From positions 1 to 8,297 of the forward strand of contig JAKAEH010000030.1 in assembly GCA_021825955.1 (NCBI GenBank): a DNA stretch of 8,297 nt. Direction: 5' to 3'. The position numbers and the translations under genes are program-made. Position 1 is the stretch's first letter. Every line of letters starts with the position of its first letter. The stretch comes from a bacterium. GTDB lineage: Bacteria > Patescibacteria > Microgenomatia > Levybacterales > UBA12049. Below, piece after piece: positions 1-4,279 of this stretch. The notes beneath the pieces are model-generated. The model worked only from the letters and a program-made list of their open reading frames with translations. It ran no database searches and had not been told where the DNA came from.

Positions 1-75
1 GTTTTGGAGTTTTTCGGCACGATAAAGGAAGCTAAAGAGAGGTTTTTCGGCACGATAAAAGAGGCTATAGCGTAG
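1..75 (+). CDS. 3' end of a gene encoding 11-residue repeats (partial)
   Basis: Frame 1 is open from the window edge to a TAG at 73-75 and gives the last 24 residues of a protein that starts outside the window. The visible part is two near-identical 11-residue units, FFGTIKEAKER and FFGTIKEAIA. At DNA level, bases 10-33 and 43-66 differ at only two positions, so the units arose by recent duplication. An 11-residue period with alternating hydrophobic and charged residues suggests a long amphipathic helix or right-handed coiled coil. The frame continues past the TAG with a third, diverged unit (FVDSIKRKLYG) and stays open to a TAA at 175-177. The TAG may therefore be a nonsense mutation in a longer gene. 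Function cannot be named. It lies in the presumed mobile element. Confidence 0.55.
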   Translation, partial: VLEFFGTIKEAKERFFGTIKEAIA

Positions 76-126
76 TTTGTTGACTCGATAAAAAGGAAAT
101 TATATGGGGTTCTACCACACGATAAA
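10..126 (+). repeat. 33-34 bp tandem repeats, four decaying copies
   Basis: The core CGATAAA recurs with its C at position 20, 53, 86 and 120 (copy 1 reads ACGATAAAG), giving periods of 33, 33 and 34 bp. Copies 1 and 2 share a 17-base identical block (10-26 and 43-59). Copies 3 and 4 keep little beyond the core. Because 33 bp is 11 codons and copies 1-3 are in one reading frame, the simplest explanation is a protein repeat array that decays toward its 3' end, not a set of replication iterons. The fourth copy is off the 33-bp register and keeps only the nucleotide core. Confidence 0.6.
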
Positions 127-148
127 GAGCTTTACCTTATTTTGCCTC

Positions 149-178
149 TTGTGTTTGGGGATTTTTGGTTTCTATAAT
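149..178 (+). promoter_or_regulatory. Predicted promoter of the element's gene run
   Basis: A perfect -10 hexamer TATAAT lies at 173-178. A weak -35 (TTGTGT, 149-154) is 18 bp upstream. Transcription would start near 185, giving an untranslated leader of about 108 nt before the ATG at 293, long enough to hold the interleaved hairpins at 239-290. No other convincing promoter was seen before the four downstream genes, so they may share this one. The -10 overlaps the end of the possible read-through frame at 175-177. Confidence 0.45.
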
Positions 179-238
179 TCTATTAACTTCCTTTCTCCCC
201 CATATAAAAACTAAATTTTAATAATTTTTTTGAGAGTT

Positions 239-290
239 TTGGGCGTAGATAAAAGCTCCCGTTTGGACTACGCCCAATACGGGAGTTTTT
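239..290 (+). promoter_or_regulatory. Leader RNA with two interleaved hairpins hiding the ribosome-binding site
   Basis: Inverted repeat A pairs 239-248 with 268-277 (10 bp, core GGGCGTAG/CTACGCCC). Inverted repeat B pairs 256-262 with 279-285 (7 bp, CTCCCGT/ACGGGAG), extendable outward to 251/290 with A-U pairs and one G-U. The arms alternate A, B, A', B', which is pseudoknot topology. A single nucleotide (278), or three if A is shortened to 8 bp, joins A' to B', too little to span stem A. Full simultaneous pairing is therefore unlikely and the two hairpins may alternate. B' contains GGGAG (281-285), the Shine-Dalgarno sequence for the ATG at 293, and is followed by TTTTT. Hairpin B could thus block translation and also act as a weak terminator. 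The pairing is seen directly; the switch is inferred. Confidence 0.55.
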
Positions 291-292
291 AT

Positions 293-646
293 ATGGAAAA
301 TGTAAAAAAAATTGATGAAATTTTAAGAGTTACTGTTAACAGTAACAAGTATACAAATAAAGATACTGTTAACAGTAATTCCAAGTTGGTTGACAAGCTA
401 TCAAATTTCATAAGGGAACAGAGCATAACCCCTGAAGGAATCGCATTGCTTCTCGCTGAACTCCTCAATGACAAAAGAAGCCTTCCCTATTATCTGCTTT
501 TAGTAAAAGAGCATAACCCTTCGATTCTTCTTGATATCGCACACCAGACTAGGGAGAAAAATCAACTAGGATTGATTAAAACTAGAATGCCTATCTATTT
601 TATTGGAGCATTAAAAAAAATTGGGTTCAAAACTAAATTTAGGTAA
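293..646 (+). CDS. Hypothetical protein of the integrated element, 117 aa
   Basis: I do not recognise this protein with confidence. ATG 293 is chosen because GGGAG lies 7 nt upstream; the frame is open back to a TTG at 230, but that stretch only translates the leader hairpins and lacks a ribosome-binding site. The N-terminus (MENVKKIDEIL) is followed by two polar TVNSN segments encoded by the two palindromes at 329-377. From about residue 33 the protein looks fully helical (KLVDKLSNFIREQ, then IALLLAELL and YYLLLVKEHNPSILLDIAHQ), with a basic end (IGALKKIGFKTKFR). No signal peptide or membrane span is seen. The helical part resembles small C-terminal domains found in replication or accessory proteins of CPR elements, but that is an impression. 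It is first in the run leading to the recombinase. Confidence 0.7.
   Translation: MENVKKIDEILRVTVNSNKYTNKDTVNSNSKLVDKLSNFIREQSITPEGIALLLAELLNDKRSLPYYLLLVKEHNPSILLDIAHQTREKNQLGLIKTRMPIYFIGALKKIGFKTKFR
329..346. repeat. Perfect 18-bp palindrome, copy 1
   Basis: GTTACTGTTAACAGTAAC is its own reverse complement over all 18 bases. It lies inside the 117-aa gene, about 36 nt after its start. Its 14-bp core recurs at 364-377 with centres 33 bp apart, close to three helical turns, so two bound dimers would face the same side of DNA. This is how an operator pair looks. As RNA it could also fold into a short hairpin. Confidence 0.7.
364..377. repeat. Perfect 14-bp palindrome, copy 2
   Basis: TACTGTTAACAGTA repeats the core of the palindrome at 329-346 exactly. 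It encodes the second TVNSN of the 117-aa protein. Candidate binders are the ribbon-helix-helix protein encoded at 648-824 or the recombinase, but nothing in the sequence settles which. Confidence 0.7.
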
Positions 647-647
647 T

Positions 648-824
648 ATGAAAAATCTTGTCGACAAAAATAAAACATTTCAGGTGCGTATAGATAGGGG
701 TTGGCAAAAAATGCTTCAGGAGCTTAAGAAAACAACAGGAAGAAGTATTGGAGGGCTTGTAAACGATGCTATAACAAACACTTATGGCATTAAAAGTAAT
801 GGAAAACCTTATAGAATAAAATGA
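648..824 (+). CDS. Ribbon-helix-helix DNA-binding protein, 58 aa
   Basis: A small basic protein with the layout of an Arc/MetJ/CopG-type regulator: a short beta strand (KTFQVRID, residues 9-16) that would pair with a second monomer and contact the DNA major groove, then helix 1 (GWQKMLQELKKTTG) and helix 2 after the turn RSIGG (LVNDAITNTYG). Length is typical for a stand-alone RHH protein, which binds short palindromes as a dimer or tetramer. ATG 648 is preferred over the in-frame TTG at 621 because AGGT (641-644) precedes it. It begins 1 nt after the upstream stop and its TGA overlaps the next ATG, suggesting translational coupling. It may repress its own gene run, perhaps through the palindromes at 329-377; that is inference. 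Confidence 0.75.
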   Translation: MKNLVDKNKTFQVRIDRGWQKMLQELKKTTGRSIGGLVNDAITNTYGIKSNGKPYRIK

Positions 825-1018
825 AACTAAGTAAACAAACAATAAGCGAGTTAAAAATCATTTTGGAAGAAGAGTTTGGTCTGTCAATGTCAGATATTGA
901 GCTAGAAAACTTCGGTAATTCTTTGGTAGGATATTTTGATTTACTGTTCAGAAAATCCGAGTTCGGAAATCATCCAGCTAGCCTCATTGACAAGGCTAAA
1001 GTAAAGGAGGAGAATTAA
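821..1018 (+). CDS. Small hypothetical protein beside the recombinase, 65 aa
   Basis: The start ATG overlaps the previous TGA as ATGA (821-824), and the stop is 4 nt before the recombinase ATG, so this gene is tightly embedded in the run. The protein is acidic and helical at the N-terminus (KLSKQTISELKIILEEEFG, then MSDIELENFGNSLVGYFDLLF) with a hydrophilic tail and no cysteines or membrane span. Short proteins of this style often sit just upstream of serine recombinases in CPR genomes, as far as I recall, which would fit an accessory or directionality factor. No known domain is recognised, so no function is assigned. The recombinase ribosome-binding site AAGGAGG (1004-1010) lies within its last codons. 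Confidence 0.7.
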   Translation: MKLSKQTISELKIILEEEFGLSMSDIELENFGNSLVGYFDLLFRKSEFGNHPASLIDKAKVKEEN

Positions 1019-1022
1019 ATTC

Positions 1023-2564
1023 ATGACAGTGAAAGCGGTGTATCTTGCGAGGGTTTCGACAAGAGAGCAAGCAGAAGAAGGATACTCTTTGCCTGCACAG
1101 GAAAAAATGTTAAAAGAATACGCAGATAAAAAAGCGTTCTACATCAGTAAAAAATTTTCAGTTCCAGAAAGTGCAAGTGGAAAATTAGAGAGAAAGTTAT
1201 TCAATCAAATGACAGATTATGTCGCTGAATACAAAGATATAAAAATCATTTTATGTGAAAAGGTTGATAGAATTACTCGTAATTTCAGGGATGCAGTAAA
1301 ACTTCAAGACTGGCTAGAGGAAGATGAAGAAAGACAAATACACTTTGTTAAGCAAAATCTTGTAATTCATAAAAATTCTAGGTCTAACGACCAGTTCATG
1401 TGGGATATGTTCTTAGTTCTTGCCAGGCAATACAGTAACAATCTATCAGAAGAAACAAAGAAAGGAATGAACGAAAAGGCATCTCAAGGTCACTACCCTG
1501 GCAATCACAAACGGGGATACAAGAGTATTGGAGATACAGGTCGTAAAACTTGGTTTATTGATGATGAGAAAACAGATGCAAGGTTTATAGAGATGGCATT
1601 CATTGCTTATAATACTGGCAACTACACCTTGCGGACACTTTCCAAAGAAATGTTATCTCAGGGATGGAAAATAAACGGAACAAAAATATCTACAAGCGAA
1701 TTACATAAACTCTTAACAGACCCGTTTTATTGCGGTGAATTCATTTGGAAGGAAAAACTTTACAAAGATGCAAAACATCAACCTCTAATCTCTAAAGAGT
1801 TATTCTACAGCGTGCAAGAAAAATTACAGAGAAAAATTAAGGCTGGAAAATACAGAAAACACAGCTATTTATTTGGTGGGGGCTTGATGAGTTGCGACTC
1901 CTGTGGCAGGTCTGAGACTGCTGAAACACAAAAAGGTCATGTCTACTACCATTGTACGAAATTTGGTGGTAAATGCGACCAGAAAAAATATACAAGACAA
2001 GAAGATTTGGAAAAGCAAATTATTTATTCTCTCGATAATTTTAAGATTACAAATCCCAGATTGCTAGGTTGGGTTAGAAAAGCTCTCAAAGAAAGTCATA
2101 AAGACGAAAGTGAATATCACAACGATATTGTAAAAAATTTGACAGTAAAGCAAAGACAGTTGGAGAAAAGACTTGATGCTTTATATGATGACCGATTAGA
2201 TGAAAAAATAACAAAAGAGTTCTATGAAAAAAAGCGTCTTCAATACCAACAGGAATTAGAAGATGTCTTGACCGCTCTGACAAAACATTCTAAAGCCAAT
2301 ATAAATTATCAAGAACTTGGAATGAATATTTTCGAACTTGCTCAAAAAGGTCGTCAAATCTATGAGGAATTAACATTAGGGAATGATAAGAGAGAATTGC
2401 TTAATTTTGTATTTTCGAACATTAAATTAAGAGATGGAAAGCTCATTCCTAGCTTCCATAATGGGTTTGATGTGGTAGCATCACGAGCAAAAGACGGAAA
2501 TTGGCTGCGGGACATGGATTCGAACCATGGTAAACGGATCCAAAGTCCGTTGTCCTACCGTTAG
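1023..2564 (+). CDS. Large serine recombinase (site-specific integrase), 513 aa
   Basis: Catalyses integration or excision of the element by serine-linked strand exchange. The N-terminal resolvase domain (1 to about 140) has the active site R10-V-S12 and the DR..R motif (D82, R83, R86). A recombinase domain follows (about 160-265). A zinc ribbon comes next (C291, C294, C311, C318), then a charged coiled coil (about 365-420), the usual order in large serine recombinases. AAGGAGG at 1004-1010 supports ATG 1023. The last 20 residues, from W494 (WLRDMDSNHG onward), and the TAG stop are encoded by the antisense strand of the tRNA-Gln gene, so the native C-terminus may effectively end near 493. Catalytic residues are intact and there is no frameshift, so it may be active. 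Integration at this tRNA is inferred from the overlap. Confidence 0.93.
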   Translation: MTVKAVYLARVSTREQAEEGYSLPAQEKMLKEYADKKAFYISKKFSVPESASGKLERKLFNQMTDYVAEYKDIKIILCEKVDRITRNFRDAVKLQDWLEEDEERQIHFVKQNLVIHKNSRSNDQFMWDMFLVLARQYSNNLSEETKKGMNEKASQGHYPGNHKRGYKSIGDTGRKTWFIDDEKTDARFIEMAFIAYNTGNYTLRTLSKEMLSQGWKINGTKISTSELHKLLTDPFYCGEFIWKEKLYKDAKHQPLISKELFYSVQEKLQRKIKAGKYRKHSYLFGGGLMSCDSCGRSETAETQKGHVYYHCTKFGGKCDQKKYTRQEDLEKQIIYSLDNFKITNPRLLGWVRKALKESHKDESEYHNDIVKNLTVKQRQLEKRLDALYDDRLDEKITKEFYEKKRLQYQQELEDVLTALTKHSKANINYQELGMNIFELAQKGRQIYEELTLGNDKRELLNFVFSNIKLRDGKLIPSFHNGFDVVASRAKDGNWLRDMDSNHGKRIQSPLSYR

Positions 2565-2575
2565 ACGATCCCGCA
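2502..2575 (-). tRNA. tRNA-Gln (anticodon UUG)
   Basis: Reading the minus strand from 2575 down gives a full cloverleaf. The acceptor stem is TGCGGGA with TCCCGCA. The anticodon stem ACGGA/TCCGT encloses the loop CTTTGGA, giving anticodon TTG. The T stem CATGG/CCATG encloses TTCGAAT. Discriminator G is at 2505 and CCA is encoded at 2504-2502. Length is 74 nt. It is complete, so insertion of the element next to its 3' end did not destroy it. It overlaps the last 20 codons and stop of the serine recombinase on the other strand. Confidence 0.96.
2502..2575. other. Probable attachment site of the integrated element (tRNA-Gln 3' part)
   Basis: The tRNA 3' end points toward the accessory genes and the recombinase gene abuts it, which is the standard arrangement of an element integrated in a tRNA gene. 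The exact crossover bases cannot be fixed from one end. A second copy of the tRNA 3' segment, expected at the far end, was not found in 1-230, so the element extends beyond the window on the left. The T arm is itself palindromic (CATGG...CCATG), a possible centre for a serine-recombinase site. Confidence 0.5.
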
Positions 2576-2586
2576 AAGTATTGTTT

Positions 2587-2615
2587 ATCTTACCAAAAAT
2601 ACCTCACAGCTTCAA
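2587..2615 (-). promoter_or_regulatory. Predicted promoter of tRNA-Gln
   Basis: On the minus strand a -35 TTGAAG (2615-2610) and a -10 TAAGAT (2592-2587) are separated by exactly 17 bp. The -10 is preceded by TTGG, giving an extended -10 character. Transcription would start near 2580, about 5 nt before the mature tRNA 5' end at 2575. A 6-bp hairpin (AGCTTC/GAAGCT, 2608-2622) overlaps the -35. The promoter lies on the host side and would be unaffected by insertion. Confidence 0.6.
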
Positions 2616-2662
2616 GGAAGCTTACGGGTTAGCAGGCAGAATAAAACTATTCTAGCTTTACT

Positions 2663-2671
2663 TGGTATAAT
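2663..2671 (+). promoter_or_regulatory. Predicted extended -10 promoter of the Obg gene
   Basis: TGGTATAAT at 2663-2671 is a perfect extended -10 element. No good -35 is visible at the right distance, which extended -10 promoters can tolerate. The expected start near 2678 leaves a leader of about 16 nt with no Shine-Dalgarno sequence before ATG 2694. Confidence 0.6.
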
Positions 2672-2693
2672 GTAACCGGTTTAATTATTAAAT

Positions 2694-3647
2694 ATGGCAT
2701 TAGTAGATGATGTAAAAATAAAAATTGTTGCCGGAAAAGGCGGCGACGGAGGCAATTCCAGACGAAGCGCATATGGAAGTATGAAAACTTATGCTGACGG
2801 CGGAAACGGTGGTTGTGGCGGAAATATATATTTTCAGGCTTCAAACAATGTATCCGATCTTTCCCAGTTCAGGTACCAAAAAGTTCTTAAAGCAGGTGAC
2901 GCAGGCAAGGGAATGAATAAAAACATGGATGGAAAAAAAGGAGAGGATTTGGTAGTTTTGGTTCCTTTGGGGACGAAAATTATTAATGAGGAAACCAGCG
3001 AAGCTTTTGAGCTTGAAAAAATTGATGAACCTATAATTCTTGCAAAAGGCGGACGGGGCGGTAAAGGCACACATGATTATAAATATACATCCGGTGCAAA
3101 CGTCTGCGAGGAAGGTAGACCCGGTGAAGAAAAAAAACTGCATTTAATACTGTCTTTAATTGCGCAAATCGGCCTTATCGGCCTTCCTAATGCCGGAAAA
3201 AGTTCTTTGCTTGCGACCTTAACGAATGCAAATCCCAAAATTGGGAGTTACCCTTTTACGACACTTGAACCGAATCTAGGAGCGTACGGCTCAATTATAA
3301 TTGCTGATATTCCGGGACTTATTGAAGGAGCATCCGAGGGACGCGGACTTGGAACTACGTTTTTAAAACATGTAGAAAAAACAAAAGTTCTCTTTCACTG
3401 CATTGATGTAACAACAGCGGATGTTGAAGAAACATACAGGACTGTAAGGGATGAGTTTAATAATTATAATCGGGAGCTGCTTGATAAAGAGGAAATAATA
3501 CTTTTGACAAAAACGGATCTTGCCGACGAAAAACAAATTAAAACTCAATCAAAAAAACTTGCCAAGTTCAAAAGAAAAATTATTCCTGTTTCAATTTATA
3601 ACGAAAAGTCATTAAACGAATTGAAAAAAATAATTTCTTCTTTTTAA
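2694..3647 (+). CDS. obg: Obg-family ribosome-assembly GTPase, 317 aa
   Basis: A GTPase that binds the large ribosomal subunit during its assembly and links it to growth and stress. The glycine-rich Obg fold spans about residues 1-155 (GKGGDGG at 14-20, DGGNGGCGG at 35-43, KGGRGGKG at 118-125). The G domain follows: G1 GLPNAGKS (163-170), the switch threonines in FTT (188-190), G3 DIPG (205-208), and G4 at 272-275 as TKTD where NKxD is usual. The protein ends right after the G domain, so the variable C-terminal domain of many bacterial Obg proteins is absent, consistent with a reduced genome. The glycine-rich head and the G1/G3 motifs make the assignment secure. It is divergent from tRNA-Gln and has its own promoter at 2663-2671. 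Confidence 0.95.
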   Translation: MALVDDVKIKIVAGKGGDGGNSRRSAYGSMKTYADGGNGGCGGNIYFQASNNVSDLSQFRYQKVLKAGDAGKGMNKNMDGKKGEDLVVLVPLGTKIINEETSEAFELEKIDEPIILAKGGRGGKGTHDYKYTSGANVCEEGRPGEEKKLHLILSLIAQIGLIGLPNAGKSSLLATLTNANPKIGSYPFTTLEPNLGAYGSIIIADIPGLIEGASEGRGLGTTFLKHVEKTKVLFHCIDVTTADVEETYRTVRDEFNNYNRELLDKEEIILLTKTDLADEKQIKTQSKKLAKFKRKIIPVSIYNEKSLNELKKIISSF

Positions 3648-3672
3648 TAAAACTTAATTACCTGAAAGGGTG

Positions 3673-3678
3673 TATAAT
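3673..3678 (+). promoter_or_regulatory. Predicted -10 box for a nearly leaderless transcript
   Basis: A perfect TATAAT lies only 11 nt before ATG 3690. Transcription would start at about 3685, leaving around 5 nt of leader and no room for a ribosome-binding site. No convincing -35 is seen. The box sits in the 42-nt gap after the Obg gene, where no terminator hairpin is evident. Confidence 0.5.
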
Positions 3679-3689
3679 GTTTCTGGTAC

Positions 3690-4091
3690 ATGTTTTTTTC
3701 AGATTCCCTCCTTATAACTTATAAAGGCAAATTATTGCTTACTACACGTGATTTAATTATTAACGACCATATCAGAAATGTTTGGGGATTTCTCGGCGAA
3801 GGAAAATTAAAAAAGAATTCAAAAAAAAACGTAGTTGCTCGAGAGATATCTGATGCAACAAAACTTACCTTAAGCGATATTGAAGTTGTTGAATTGGCGG
3901 ATGAGACCGACAATAAAGTTCTTTATCATGCAAAATTAACAGATGATGATGTAAATTGCATTGTCCGCCGTTCCGGCGAGCGGCTGGAATTTTATGATAT
4001 TAAAGAGCTTGACAATCTTACTTTGACACAGGCCACGAATTCGATAATTTCAAAAAATCGTCAAAAGCTCCAATCTTTGATTGGGGAGTAA
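3690..4091 (+). CDS. Degenerate Nudix-fold protein, 133 aa, probably not a standard hydrolase
   Basis: The sequence fits a Nudix domain: a first strand (SLLITYKGKLLLTTRD), then WGFLGEGK and the helix AREISDATKL. Residues 32-59 align without gaps to the classical Nudix segment, from the conserved W to the final hydrophobic residue. Of the motif GX5EX7REUXEEXGU, R51, E52, I53 and L59 are kept, but the first glycine is E37, the first glutamate is N43, the glutamate pair is D55-A56 and the late glycine is K58. Most metal ligands are therefore lost, so ordinary nucleoside-diphosphate hydrolysis is doubtful. A binding or regulatory role is possible. The C-terminal half has no recognisable extra domain. 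The start is set by a -10 box just upstream. It follows Obg by 42 nt. Confidence 0.6.
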   Translation: MFFSDSLLITYKGKLLLTTRDLIINDHIRNVWGFLGEGKLKKNSKKNVVAREISDATKLTLSDIEVVELADETDNKVLYHAKLTDDDVNCIVRRSGERLEFYDIKELDNLTLTQATNSIISKNRQKLQSLIGE

Positions 4092-4103
4092 TCAACCTAT
4101 AGT

Positions 4104-4132
4104 TTGCTATAGCAATAGTGTTATGTTATAAT
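4104..4132 (+). promoter_or_regulatory. Predicted strong promoter upstream of the helicase gene
   Basis: TTGCTA (4104-4109) and TATAAT (4127-4132) are separated by exactly 17 bp, and TG at 4124-4125 adds an extended -10. This is the best promoter in the window. Transcription would start near 4139, giving a leader of about 140 nt before the helicase ATG at 4280. The -35 overlaps a short inverted repeat (CTATAG...CTATAG, about 4097-4112). Confidence 0.65.
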
Positions 4133-4148
4133 AATCTGGCAGTTGTAT

Positions 4149-4214
4149 ATGAGTACATCTGCTTTATTTGATTTAGTTTTAAAAGAGATAAAGATACCTC
4201 AATCTTCTATTTAG
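4149..4214 (+). CDS. Possible 21-aa leader peptide before the helicase
   Basis: An ATG lies about 10 nt after the predicted transcription start and opens a 21-codon frame ending in TAG at 4212-4214. The peptide begins MSTSALFDLV and ends KIPQSSI. No ribosome-binding site is visible. The frame covers the 5' arm of the alternative pairings at 4191-4260, so ribosomes on it could affect leader folding. An ORF of this length can arise by chance, so the case rests on its position alone. Confidence 0.3.
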   Translation: MSTSALFDLVLKEIKIPQSSI

Positions 4215-4260
4215 TATCTTCTTCCACAATAAACGACTTCATATTCAAGCAGAGGTATTT
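4191..4260 (+). promoter_or_regulatory. Leader with two mutually exclusive pairings
   Basis: AAGATAC (4191-4197) can pair with GTATCTT (4214-4220) as a 7-bp hairpin with a 16-nt loop. Overlapping bases 4192-4200 can instead pair with 4252-4260 over 9 bp, including one G-U, closing a longer loop. Both cannot form together. Since the downstream gene encodes an RNA helicase, regulation by RNA structure or temperature is plausible, but this is inference from pairing alone in AT-rich sequence. Confidence 0.35.
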
Positions 4261-4279
4261 ATATATAAAGTAAAGAATT

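Noticed and set aside
10..126. Replication iterons or a CRISPR array
   Set aside because: The 33-bp period matches 11 codons in an open frame, copies decay steadily, and there are no unique spacers between conserved repeats.
100..207. 10-bp inverted repeat TTATATGGGG (100-109) / CCCCATATAA (198-207)
   Set aside because: The match is exact, but the arms are 88 nt apart, AT-rich apart from the G/C run, and not linked to any gene feature; could be chance.
1..230. Second attachment site (copy of the tRNA-Gln 3' end)
   Set aside because: Looked for the tRNA 3' segment and its complement here and found no match; the other element end must be outside the window.
230..292. N-terminal extension of the 117-aa protein from a TTG at 230
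   Set aside because: No ribosome-binding site precedes it, and the extra residues simply translate the two hairpins; ATG 293 has GGGAG at the right distance.
390..395. Perfect TTGACA -35 box after the palindromes
   Set aside because: No acceptable -10 lies 16-18 bp downstream, so it is not called as a promoter.
822..824. Alternative genetic code with UGA as glycine
   Set aside because: This TGA ends the RHH gene and forms a normal ATGA overlap; no in-frame TGA interrupts any conserved domain in the window.
2834..3143. Minus-strand ORFs opposite Obg
   Set aside because: Shadows of the strongly conserved Obg frame; no start signals and no recognisable protein features.
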